Positions 25,872-33,682 of a stretch of DNA of 50,837 nt are shown here, one piece after another. A program made the position numbers and the translations under genes. Location of the stretch: positions 1 through 50,837 of the forward strand of contig JAKPEE010000100.1 in assembly GCA_029552125.1 (NCBI GenBank), written 5' to 3'. A model generated the notes under the pieces. It made no database searches, had not been told where the DNA came from, and saw only the letters and a program-made list of their open reading frames with translations. This DNA comes from Bacillota bacterium. GTDB lineage: Bacteria > Bacillota > Dethiobacteria > DTU022. Each line of letters begins with the position of its first letter. The stretch's first letter is position 1.

Positions 25872-26410
25872 TTAATCACCCTCTTTTTTAGTTTGGTACG
25901 GTTATGAACACGAAAAACAAAGCTGCCGCAGTTACTGGCCGATCCACCAGCGGTGGCGAGCAAAGCTGCGGCAGCTTAATTCTAAGAAGCTGTTGTTAGT
26001 AATTAGTAATCAGCAATCAATTGTCAGGATTATCAGTTCAGCAGGAACAATTTTGCCTCATTCTGATGGTGCCCTCTAGGCGTGTTGTTGTTAACCAAGA
26101 TATGCAGCATGCAGCAATGGTAAACGGGTCAAGCAGGGGCGGTTTACCGCACTACCCCCCTCCCCGACCCTCCCCCACGAGGGGGGATGGAGCTTTAAAG
26201 ACCTGGCTTAATCATTTTTTCTTGGTTCTGGGTTCTGAATTCTGGATTCTATTGGCCCGCTTAAAGCCTGCTTTCCCGCTTCTGCCTACCTCCTATCTCC
26301 TTAATCAGGTTTCTGCCTCATCCCCCCCATTTATAGAAGTTAGAGGTAAGAGGTAGGAAGTTAGAGGCCCGTAAAAGCCTGCTTTCCCGTTAATTTCCTA
26401 CTGTTTCCGG
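25872..26410. other. 539-base intergenic region between two catabolic operons
   Basis: No gene is visible. The part next to the RetSat-like gene holds a long inverted repeat (25920-25977). The part near the enoyl-CoA hydratase holds two near-identical copies of a 24-25-base sequence containing AAAGCCTGCTTTCCCG (26254-26278 and 26366-26389). These copies bracket CTACCTC and GAGGTAG, which are complementary, plus a low-complexity stretch rich in TTCTG. Confidence 0.6.
25920..25977. promoter_or_regulatory. Large inverted repeat upstream of the RetSat-like operon
   Basis: AAGCTGCCGCAG (25920-25931) and CTGCGGCAGCTT (25966-25977) are a perfect 12-bp inverted repeat around a 34-base loop. That loop contains its own small hairpin, CCACC-AGC-GGTGG. 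The structure lies about 50 bases upstream of the operon start. It may be an attenuator or a terminator of the upstream operon, but no T-run follows. Confidence 0.45.
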
Positions 26411-27196
26411 TTATTTGCCTTTGAATACCGGTTTTCGTTTCTCCAGGAAAGCAAGCACCCCTTCCTTGTGGTCTTCGGTCTGGAAGCAGAGGCTCTGGGC
26501 ATATATCTCCAGTTCCATGACCTCTTCCAGGTTTAAGTCGAAGCTTTTATTCAAAATCTCCTTGGCCTGGGCCAGGGCTACGGCCGGTCCTTCGGCCAGT
26601 TGCTGCCCCAATTGCAACGCCTCTTCGAGCAGTTTATCGGCCGGAAAAACGCGGTTGGCGATGCCGATACGCTGTGCTTCAACGGCGTCAATATTATCCC
26701 CGGTAAAGACCAGCTCTTTCGCCCTGGCGAGGCCGACCAGGCGGGGTAAAAAATAGAGCGCCCCGCAGTCAGGGACGGCGCCAACCTTGATAAAAGCCTG
26801 CCCGAACTTGGCCGTATCCGCGGCCAAGATAATGTCGCAGAGCATGGCCAGGGAAAAACCGGCGCCCACGGCGTAGCCGTTCACCGCGGCGATGACCGGC
26901 TTGGGCACGCGGGCCAGCTCCAGGAGATGGACATAACCTTCTTTAAGATAGCGGCGCCCTTCCAGCAGCTCAAAGCCCTGCATCAGCCGGCCCAGGTCAC
27001 CGCCCGCGGAAAAGACCTTTCCTGTCCCGGTAAGAACAATGGCCCCGATCTCCTGGTCGGCCGCGGCTTCGCGGATGGCACTGATCAGATCCCGGGCCAG
27101 GGGCGCCTCCAGGGCGTTCATCACCTCCGGCCGGTTCATGGTAATAAGGGCTACATTGCCCCGCCTCTCATACAAGATGGTCTCATACTCAGACAC
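26411..27196 (-). CDS. Enoyl-CoA hydratase/isomerase (crotonase family)
   Basis: The 261-residue protein is a crotonase: ALITMNRPEVMNALE, the oxyanion loop GTGKVFSAGGDL and AAVNGYAVGAGFSLAMLCD. The conserved second loop reads KVGAVPDCGALYFLPRLVG, with Asp where many true hydratases have a Glu (the GxxPxxG segment). It may therefore be an isomerase or dehydratase variant acting in the same CoA pathway. The GTG start follows AAAGGAGGCTTTTCAA, 15 bases after the thiolase stop. It is the last gene of the five-gene operon. Confidence 0.88.
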   Translation of the reverse strand: MSEYETILYERRGNVALITMNRPEVMNALEAPLARDLISAIREAAADQEIGAIVLTGTGKVFSAGGDLGRLMQGFELLEGRRYLKEGYVHLLELARVPKPVIAAVNGYAVGAGFSLAMLCDIILAADTAKFGQAFIKVGAVPDCGALYFLPRLVGLARAKELVFTGDNIDAVEAQRIGIANRVFPADKLLEEALQLGQQLAEGPAVALAQAKEILNKSFDLNLEEVMELEIYAQSLCFQTEDHKEGVLAFLEKRKPVFKGK

Positions 27197-27211
27197 TTGA
27201 AAAGCCTCCTT

Positions 27212-28417
27212 TTAATCCAGTCCGAGGATGCAAATACTGCACACATTCTGGGCGGGAATGCCGCCCAGGTTATGGGTCAGACCCAGGCGGGCGTTCTTGA
27301 CCAGCCGCTCTTCCGGCCAGCGCTGCAGCAACTGGTTGTAGACTTCATAGATCATGCGCAGCCCCGAGGCGCCGATAGGGTGCCCGAAGCATTTCAAGCC
27401 GCCGTCAGTCTGGCAGGGGATCTGCCCGTCCAGGTCGAAAAAGCCCTCCAGGACATCCCGGGGCGCCTGGCCGGGAGGCGAGATATGCAGATCTTCCATG
27501 GTTACCAGCTCGGTGATGGAAAAACAGTCGTGGACCTCGATCAAACTGAGCTCTTTTCGCGGATCATTTATCCCCGCCTCTGCATAGGCTTTCTTGGAAG
27601 CAATGCGCGTGGTCTCCACCGTGGCTCCATCCCATTTATGGTAAGCAAGCTCTTCCCCTGAACTTACCGCTATCTGCAGCGACTTTACTTTAACCAGGTC
27701 CTGGTTGGGCTTCAGTTTACGGGCAATCTCCGGCGTGGTGACGATGGCCATGGCCGCGCCGTCGCTGACGCCGCAGCAGTCAAAGAGACCCAGCGGGTAA
27801 GCCACAAAAGGCGATTCGGAAATCTGGTATTCGCTGACCTCCCGGCGCAGGTGAGCCCGCGGGTTTTTGGCCCCGTTCTGATGGCTTTTCCAGGAAATAT
27901 GGGTAATCGCCTTCTTGATCTCGGCCATGGGAATGCCGTATTTGGCCGAGTAGGCCGTGGCCAGTTGGGCAAAAAGGCCCGGCGCAGTGCAGTTGGGGGT
28001 AATTAAGCGGGCCAGTTGGCCGAAAGCCGGTGAATCGGGCAGGCCGCCGTAACCCACGTCTTTAAGCTTCTCTACGCCGGCAGCGAGAACAATATCGTAC
28101 GCGCCTGAAGCCACGGCATAGCAGGCGCCGCGGAAGGACTCTGTGCCGGAGGCACAGAAGTTTTCCACCCGGGTCACCGGAATCATGGGCAGGTGCAGGG
28201 CGTTGCTTAAATAGAGCCCTCCCTTGCCGATATTGACCTCGTCGATATGGCTGCCGATCCAGGCGGCTTGGATATCTTTCTTTTCGATGCGGGCGTCTTC
28301 CAGGCATTCCTGGAAAGCTTCCAGCAGCAAATCGCTGGCATCGTCTTCCCAGCGCTCGCCAAAGACAGTGCAGCCCATGCCCAAGATGGCTACCTTATCG
28401 CGGATTCCTCCGGCCAT
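27212..28417 (-). CDS. Thiolase-family protein (SCP2/archaeal type, DUF35-associated)
   Basis: The 401-residue protein has the nucleophilic Cys88 (VENFCASGTE), a His in CFGHPIGASG, and HNLGGI near the C-terminus, where classical thiolases have a Cys-Gly-Gly motif. This is the pattern of SCP2-type and archaeal thiolases that need a DUF35 zinc-ribbon partner. The preceding gene encodes a DUF35 domain fused to an HMG-CoA-synthase-like domain, and its stop codon touches this ATG. I infer a stable complex that cleaves a 3-oxoacyl-CoA, or condenses acyl units. The ribosome site GGAGGAGGTGTCCTAA is within the upstream gene. Confidence 0.88.
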   Translation of the reverse strand: MAGGIRDKVAILGMGCTVFGERWEDDASDLLLEAFQECLEDARIEKKDIQAAWIGSHIDEVNIGKGGLYLSNALHLPMIPVTRVENFCASGTESFRGACYAVASGAYDIVLAAGVEKLKDVGYGGLPDSPAFGQLARLITPNCTAPGLFAQLATAYSAKYGIPMAEIKKAITHISWKSHQNGAKNPRAHLRREVSEYQISESPFVAYPLGLFDCCGVSDGAAMAIVTTPEIARKLKPNQDLVKVKSLQIAVSSGEELAYHKWDGATVETTRIASKKAYAEAGINDPRKELSLIEVHDCFSITELVTMEDLHISPPGQAPRDVLEGFFDLDGQIPCQTDGGLKCFGHPIGASGLRMIYEVYNQLLQRWPEERLVKNARLGLTHNLGGIPAQNVCSICILGLD

Positions 28418-29878
28418 TTAGGACACCTCCTCCGGCGCAGGCACTGCTTTCCAGAAATAGAAAACAGTATCGCGCTTAGGATCGTAAAACTTAATGCGGA
28501 AAGAGAAGCGCACCGGCAGGCCCACCTTCAGATCCTCCAGGGTGCAATCGGTAAAATCAAACATGCTGCGCCCACCGCCGTTGAAGTCCACGTTGCCGTA
28601 AATTACAGGCGGGTTGGTTGAAGCGGCCAGCATGTCGGCAGTATAGCTGACAATCTTGCCGCCTTTTCCCGCTAGATAAACCGGGTCCATCTGGTCCACG
28701 GCGCCGCAGTCAGGGTTGACGCAAACCCGCTGGGGCGGGAACTGCTGGGTGCTGCAGTGGCGGCAGAGCGTGCCCTGCAAGCCCAGGATCGCCTTGCGGT
28801 TGCGCCAGATCAGCGACCAGCGGGTGATGTAATCTTCTTCAGCGCGGAGGCCGGTTTCCGCAGGAACCATGCTTCTCCAGACCAGGTATTTGTTATAGTT
28901 ATCCAGCTCAACCCGGCGGGCCAGGGCATCCGACATCCTCTTGCGATCGGGGAAGCGGGCGATCTGTTCCGTAACCTCGAAGTAAAGGGCGTCACAACCG
29001 TTGCCGTAGCCGATCAGCAGCAATCTGTCGCCCGGCGAGGCCTCTTCCAGCGCCCGGGCCAGCATTAGCAGCGGGTGGGCCGCACCGGTGTCGCCGGTCT
29101 CCTGAAGCAGATCGTCCTGCACCTGGCTGTGATCCAGGCCCAGTTTGCGATTAATGTTCTTGCGGGCGGCCCCGTAGTAACAGGGATAAATAACTCTGGT
29201 AAAATCGCTTACCTGCAGGCCATACTTCCGGCACAGCCCTTCCACTGCCTGCGGGATCAGCCGTTCGTAGCCCAGGTCGCGAATCCAGCGCTCCTCCCAC
29301 TGCCGGTCATAGCGGCTGCCGGCGCCGCGCAGGTGATCAACAAAGTCCACAGAAATGGAATAGGAGCCTTTGTAAGCGGCGATAACATCTTCATCGCCCA
29401 CCAGGACAGCGGCGGCGCCGTCCCCGAAAACCATCTCCTGCACGGAGGCGGCCTTGCCGAGGCGGCAGTCTGCCGCGCCGGCCAGGACGTTCTTGCCGGC
29501 GCCCGCAGCCACCAGCTCCAGGGCGGCCAGAAGCGCCGTAGTACCGGCTTTCACCGACCCCCCGAAATCGGCGCTGCGGATCTCCTCCGGCGCGCAGAGC
29601 GCCCCGGCGACAATATTGGCATTCTGGCGCTCTTTGTAGGGGGCGGTAGTAGTGGCAAAGTAGACCGCATCCAGAGTATCAGGGTTGAAGCCCTGCAGGC
29701 AGCGTATGCCTGCCGCCACCGCCATGGTAATGGAATCTTCATCATAATTGGCCACCGGCTTTTCACCGGCCGCATTCATGATTATGGCCGGATTAAGCCA
29801 GCCCATGGCGCTATAGATGGTCATGCGGTTGATGCGGTAGTGCGGTACATAGCCGGCATACGAACGGATGCCAATCAT
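28418..29878 (-). CDS. HMG-CoA-synthase-like protein fused to DUF35 (zinc ribbon + OB fold), catalytic Cys replaced
   Basis: The 486-residue protein begins as archaeal-type HMG-CoA synthase (GIRSYAGYVPHYRI) and keeps GDTGAAHPLLMLARALEEA and GDRLLLIGYGNG. The position of the acyl-binding Cys is Val109 (GGSVKAGTTA; archaeal enzymes have ACKAGT), encoded by an unambiguous GTG. Residues from about 355 to the end form a DUF35 module: a zinc ribbon C-x2-C-x10-C-x4-C (LCRHCSTQQ to PDCG) and an OB fold with GKGGKIVSYTADM. In archaea thiolase, DUF35 and HMG-CoA synthase are separate subunits of one channelling complex. Here two are fused and the thiolase is adjacent. A structural or CoA-binding role is inferred. 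The ATG at 29878 was chosen over a GTG at 29890 that touches the ribosome site. Confidence 0.85.
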   Translation of the reverse strand: MIGIRSYAGYVPHYRINRMTIYSAMGWLNPAIIMNAAGEKPVANYDEDSITMAVAAGIRCLQGFNPDTLDAVYFATTTAPYKERQNANIVAGALCAPEEIRSADFGGSVKAGTTALLAALELVAAGAGKNVLAGAADCRLGKAASVQEMVFGDGAAAVLVGDEDVIAAYKGSYSISVDFVDHLRGAGSRYDRQWEERWIRDLGYERLIPQAVEGLCRKYGLQVSDFTRVIYPCYYGAARKNINRKLGLDHSQVQDDLLQETGDTGAAHPLLMLARALEEASPGDRLLLIGYGNGCDALYFEVTEQIARFPDRKRMSDALARRVELDNYNKYLVWRSMVPAETGLRAEEDYITRWSLIWRNRKAILGLQGTLCRHCSTQQFPPQRVCVNPDCGAVDQMDPVYLAGKGGKIVSYTADMLAASTNPPVIYGNVDFNGGGRSMFDFTDCTLEDLKVGLPVRFSFRIKFYDPKRDTVFYFWKAVPAPEEVS

Positions 29879-29900
29879 TTGGCCTTTCACTCCCTTTTAA

Positions 29901-30746
29901 TCAGATGTTCAGCCAGACAGCGGCGTTGGTCAGGCAGTAATCGCCCCGTTCGGCGGTCTTGCAGCGCAGGATGACCTTGTCGGGCTGCTCCTGCCACATT
30001 TCGGTAACGATCGTTTCACCCGGGAAAACGTGGCGGGAAAAACGCACTTTAATGGCCTTGAATCTGGCCGGATCATTGCCGCAGTATTCCCTGAGCACCG
30101 CCCTTCCGGCAAAGCCGAAGGTGCAGAGCCCGTGCAGGATCGGCTTTTCAAAGCCGCCCATGGCTGCAAAATTCGGGTCCGCATGGAGCGGATTGTAGTC
30201 GCCGGAGAGGCGGTAGAGCAGCGCCTGCTGGGGCAGGGTCGGCATGGAAACCACCCGGTCCGGCTCCCGCTGCGGCGGTTCATGGCCCGGCTCCGGGCCG
30301 CGCTCACCCCCGAAGCCGCCTTCGCCGCGAATAAAAGCGCTAAAAATATTCCTAAAAATCAGTTCACCCCTGGGGTTCTTGGTCTCCACTTCCAGCTCCA
30401 CCAGGGCGCCCTTGCCCTTATCATAAATGGCGGCAATTTTGGGATAAGAAATCAGCTTCCCGGAAGTGGGAATCTCCCGCACCAGCTCCAGGTACTGCTC
30501 GCCGTGCAGCAGCATGGCCAGGTTGAAATCCATCCCCTCCAGGCCCACAATACCCATGAGCGAGGTGAACGGCGGGATTACCCCGAAAGTGGGCAGCACC
30601 TGCAGTTCGTTTTCATAGACGAATTTTAACTCCTCCGGTTCCGCCCCGGCGCCGACGCCCAGGGCGTAGAGGATCACATCCCGGGTCTCGTAGCTGTATT
30701 CCAGAGGAGGCAACTCTTTGCCGACCAGGTTAATATCGATAGGCAA
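29901..30746 (-). CDS. MaoC-like (R)-specific enoyl-CoA hydratase, double hot-dog type
   Basis: The 281-residue protein matches hydratase 2 of peroxisomal multifunctional enzyme type 2. The C-terminal hot-dog domain carries the complete catalytic motif SGDYNPLHADPNFA followed by FEKPILHGLCTFG, including the Asp-Asn-His residues. The N-terminal half is the non-catalytic hot-dog repeat. It would hydrate a trans-2-enoyl-CoA to an (R)-3-hydroxyacyl-CoA, the substrate for the SDR encoded upstream. I start at the TTG at 30746 behind AAAGGAGTGTCCAGA; a GTG at 30755 overlaps that site. Confidence 0.9.
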   Translation of the reverse strand: MPIDINLVGKELPPLEYSYETRDVILYALGVGAGAEPEELKFVYENELQVLPTFGVIPPFTSLMGIVGLEGMDFNLAMLLHGEQYLELVREIPTSGKLISYPKIAAIYDKGKGALVELEVETKNPRGELIFRNIFSAFIRGEGGFGGERGPEPGHEPPQREPDRVVSMPTLPQQALLYRLSGDYNPLHADPNFAAMGGFEKPILHGLCTFGFAGRAVLREYCGNDPARFKAIKVRFSRHVFPGETIVTEMWQEQPDKVILRCKTAERGDYCLTNAAVWLNI

Positions 30747-30787
30747 TCTGGACACTCCTTTCAGTGATGGCGCCGTGACAGCAGCCT

Positions 30788-31696
30788 TTAACCGTTCATT
30801 TTGGAGAGGATCATGCCGGCCTGCTCCATGGCCGAGGCGTACTCCCGGCCGCCTTCGAGGCTTTTAATCTGATCCAGCTTCTCCACCACCGCTTCAATGG
30901 TGATCTCTTTGCCGGCGTCAAGGACAACTCCCGGGCCTTCCACTATCGCGGCGCGGCTGAAATAGCCGCCTCCGGCGCTGAACATTTTGCCGCTGTCCTG
31001 GCACTGCTCCGAGCATAACCAGGCCACGATGGGGGCCACAAACTCGGGCTTAACCTTGCCGATGACCTCTTCAGGCATAACGGTAAAGGTAAGGCGCGTC
31101 CCGGCAGTGGGGACGATGGTATTGGCCAGGATGCCATAGCGCGCCCCTTCCTGGGCTACGCAGTTCATCAGGCCGGCGATGCCCATTTTGGCCGCGCCGT
31201 AATTGGTCTGGCCGAAGTTGCCGTAGAGGCCTGCGGCGGAGGCGGTAGAGACGATGCGCCCGTAGCCCTGCTCGCGCATGTGCGGGAATGCCGCCTTGGT
31301 GCAGAAGAAGGTGCCGTCCAGGTGCACGGACATTATTTTGCGGTAATCCTCAATCTCCATTTTCATCAGGCTCTTGTCCCGCAAAATACCGGCATTATTG
31401 ATCAGAATATCAATTTTTCCAAAACTGTCCAGGGCGGTTTTGATTATATTTTGCGCGCTTTCCCACTCGGAAACGCTGTCATAGTTGGCGACAGCTTCAC
31501 CCCCGGCAGCCTTGATCTCATCCACCACTTTTTGGGCCGGAGTCTGATCGGCCCCGCTGCCGTCAAAGGTACCGCCCAGGTCGTTTACAACTACTTTTGC
31601 CCCCCGGGAAGCCAAAAGCAGGGCGTAGGCGCGGCCCAGTCCACCGCCCGCTCCTGTGATCACCGCCACCCTGCCGTCAAAACGAATTTCAGACAT
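30788..31696 (-). CDS. SDR-family (3R)-hydroxyacyl-CoA dehydrogenase, MFE-2-like
   Basis: The 302-residue short-chain dehydrogenase has the cofactor motif TGAGGGLGRAYALLLASRGA (about 13-32), NNAG at about 95 and the catalytic residues Ser, Tyr and Lys in STASAAGLYG and QTNYGAAKMG. An Asp in VVNDLGG suggests NAD over NADP. Sequence and length are closest to the dehydrogenase domain of peroxisomal MFE-2, which fits its position before the MaoC hydratase. It is the first gene of the operon, divergent from the MerR-TetR regulator. The ATG at 31696 follows GAGGAGCTGGTGCAA. Confidence 0.9.
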   Translation of the reverse strand: MSEIRFDGRVAVITGAGGGLGRAYALLLASRGAKVVVNDLGGTFDGSGADQTPAQKVVDEIKAAGGEAVANYDSVSEWESAQNIIKTALDSFGKIDILINNAGILRDKSLMKMEIEDYRKIMSVHLDGTFFCTKAAFPHMREQGYGRIVSTASAAGLYGNFGQTNYGAAKMGIAGLMNCVAQEGARYGILANTIVPTAGTRLTFTVMPEEVIGKVKPEFVAPIVAWLCSEQCQDSGKMFSAGGGYFSRAAIVEGPGVVLDAGKEITIEAVVEKLDQIKSLEGGREYASAMEQAGMILSKMNG

Positions 31697-31827
31697 TTGC
31701 ACCAGCTCCTCTTTTTCAAAAATATTATGATATATTAAGTTTATTTTGTTTATTTAATTTAATCAATAATTTTATATAGTAAAAAAATAAACCAGGCTTA
31801 TCCTGGAAAACATTTAATTTAAAGGAC

Positions 31828-31841
31828 AATCCTAGAGGATT
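31828..31841. promoter_or_regulatory. Palindrome in the divergent promoter region (operator candidate)
   Basis: AATCCT-AG-AGGATT is a perfect palindrome in the AT-rich gap between the SDR operon and the MerR-TetR gene. A second small inverted repeat, CCAGG-CTTAT-CCTGG, lies at 31793-31807. Either could bind the regulator. Confidence 0.4.
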
Positions 31842-31900
31842 TGTTAAAAAAACGTATAAATAATGTTTAATAACCGTCAAACGAGAAGGTGATCCTGGAT

Positions 31901-32761
31901 TTGAGCCGCCCCAAATCCCTCTACCTGCGCATCGGTGACCTGGCCGCCCGCTCCGGAGTAAGCAAGCAGTTGATTCATTACTACCTGCGGCGGGGCTACC
32001 TGCACCCGCCCATCTATAAAAGAGGCAACCAGGCTTTTTATGATGAGACTCACCTGGAAAGGCTCACCTTCATCAAGCGCTGTAAAGAAGAAGGCATACC
32101 TCTGCCTTTTACCATCGAGCTCTGGGAATTGTCCGCGGGAGAACCGCCGGCCAGGGGAACGAAGTCCCAGCAGAAGAAACAGACCAAGAACTCCCCCACC
32201 CGGGAGCAGATTATCGCGGCGGCCACGAAGATTTTTCTGACCAAGGGCTACAGCAATACCAGCGTCAGCGAGATCATGAGCGCTGTCGGCATCACCAAGC
32301 CCTCTTTCTATTACTATTTCGAGAATAAGCGCGACCTTTACCTGACCTGCCTGGACAGCACTTTCGAAGATTTCAGCACCTGGACCGTGGGCAAGATCCG
32401 CCAGGAGAAAAATCCCTGGAAGCGGATCGAGATGCGCTGCGAAGCGGCCCACAGCTACGCCGGCACCTTTCTGACCGCCATAAATTTGCTTAAGGAGTCG
32501 CTGCGCCACGAAGATGAAACGGAGCGGCGCCGGGCGGAAGCGATCCTGCGCCGCTCCTGGATTGAACCCCTGGCCAAAGACCTGGAGCGGGGTAAAAAAA
32601 TGGGCCTATTCCGGCCGGTAGACAGCGAACTGATCAGCTTCGCCCTCATCACCATCACCGAAACCTTCGTCTACCGCGGCATCGTCTCCCACAAGCACGG
32701 CGGCGAAGCCATCCTCAAAGCCATCCTCGACCTGGTCCGGCACGGCCTGCTCAAAAACTAA
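31901..32761 (+). CDS. MerR-TetR double-HTH transcriptional regulator
   Basis: The 286-residue protein joins two DNA-binding domains. Residues about 5-75 are a MerR-type helix-turn-helix (YLRIGDLAARSGVSKQLIHYY, cut here at 20: YLRIGDLAARSGVSKQLIHY). Residues about 100-150 are a TetR-type HTH (TKGYSNTSVSEIMSAVGITKPSFYYYF in part: SVSEIMSAVGITKPSFYYYF). The C-terminal region is a typical TetR ligand-binding helical domain. It is divergent from the beta-oxidation operon and probably controls it in response to an acyl-CoA or related ligand. I prefer the TTG at 31901 behind AAGGTGATCCTGGAT; a GTG at 31889 would add four residues. Its stop codon lies in a palindromic repeat. Confidence 0.87.
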   Translation: MSRPKSLYLRIGDLAARSGVSKQLIHYYLRRGYLHPPIYKRGNQAFYDETHLERLTFIKRCKEEGIPLPFTIELWELSAGEPPARGTKSQQKKQTKNSPTREQIIAAATKIFLTKGYSNTSVSEIMSAVGITKPSFYYYFENKRDLYLTCLDSTFEDFSTWTVGKIRQEKNPWKRIEMRCEAAHSYAGTFLTAINLLKESLRHEDETERRRAEAILRRSWIEPLAKDLERGKKMGLFRPVDSELISFALITITETFVYRGIVSHKHGGEAILKAILDLVRHGLLKN

Positions 32762-32786
32762 AAGTGTCAGACACTTTAAGTTATTC
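32756..32786. repeat. Palindromic repeat, copy 1
   Basis: Arms AACTAAAAGTGTC and GACACTTTAAGTT surround one central A, with one mismatch. The last bases of the MerR-TetR gene are inside it. A 26-base part (32761-32786) recurs at 33596-33621 with only the central base changed. Confidence 0.8.
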
Positions 32787-32870
32787 TTGCCCAGATAACC
32801 TTGCTTTCAGCATTTTCCTGTGGTTATAATGAAAAGAGAGTTATTGTTTATAAAAGGGGGCTGGCCTGCT

Positions 32871-33578
32871 ATGCCTTATGGAAAATACCGGCGCTACCGG
32901 TGGATATTTGCGGCGGTGTTTGTCGTGAATATTACTTTCATTGTCCTGACGGCGCTGGCCATGGTCTTTTATCCGGGCGGCACCCAGGATGACGAAACAG
33001 TGGTTGGTTATTCCTTGTGGGAGAACTTCTTCAGTGATGCCGGCCGTACCGAAGCCCTTATCGGTGAACCGAATACAGTTTCACATATCCTTTTCACCCT
33101 GGCCCTGTTTTTGGTGGGAGCGGTCATGGTGCTCTGGTTTCACGCCGTGCCGGTGCTTTTCACCGTTTCAAGGACAGCGAGATGGCTGAGTAGGCTGGCG
33201 GCGGCGCTCGGGGCGGTAGCGGGTCTGTCATTCATCGCGGTTTCATTGACGCCGTCAAATCTTAACATGGATCTACATATGAATTTCGTTTACTCCGCGT
33301 TTCTCTGTTTTTCTACCGCCTTTACCCTGTTCACCGTGTCCATGATCCTGGAAAAAGGCTACCCTAAAATATACCCCGCTACGGCCATTTTATTTCTGTT
33401 GATGCTTGTCACATACATATACCTGGCCCTGGCCCGCCCGGTATTCGGCGGGTTTTCCAGCCTGGCGATCCAGGCCACCAGCCAGAAAATTATTGTCTAC
33501 ACCATGATTATCTGCACCTTTTTTCAGTCTTGCGGGGCCTTAAAAGTATTGAACCGCATATATGCGGCTCAATCGTAA
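32871..33578 (+). CDS. DUF998-like membrane protein
   Basis: This 235-residue protein has about six hydrophobic segments, such as WIFAAVFVVNITFIVLTALA, and the pattern YSLWENFFSDAG with SHILFTLALFLVG seen in DUF998-like proteins. Its function is unknown. I prefer the ATG at 32871, ten bases after AAAAGGGGG, over an earlier ATG at 32820 without a ribosome site. The gene is bracketed by two copies of a palindromic repeat, and its last 21 bases are repeated just downstream, so it could be a recently inserted or duplicated cassette. Confidence 0.72.
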   Translation: MPYGKYRRYRWIFAAVFVVNITFIVLTALAMVFYPGGTQDDETVVGYSLWENFFSDAGRTEALIGEPNTVSHILFTLALFLVGAVMVLWFHAVPVLFTVSRTARWLSRLAAALGAVAGLSFIAVSLTPSNLNMDLHMNFVYSAFLCFSTAFTLFTVSMILEKGYPKIYPATAILFLLMLVTYIYLALARPVFGGFSSLAIQATSQKIIVYTMIICTFFQSCGALKVLNRIYAAQS

Positions 33579-33641
33579 CGAATGGAAAATAACTTAAAGT
33601 GTCTGACACTTTAAGTTATTCATATATGCGGCTTAATCGTA
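33557..33641. repeat. Palindromic repeat copy 2 with duplicated gene tail
   Basis: A perfect palindrome, AACTTAAAGTGTC-T-GACACTTTAAGTT (33591-33617), is flanked by two copies of a 21-base sequence (33557-33577 and 33621-33641, one mismatch). The first copy is the 3' end of the DUF998-like gene. The arrangement looks like a duplication event that involved the palindrome. Confidence 0.8.
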
Positions 33642-33682
33642 CCCGAGCCTTCGCCGGCCCGGTTTCGTCGTTACCTTTACCG

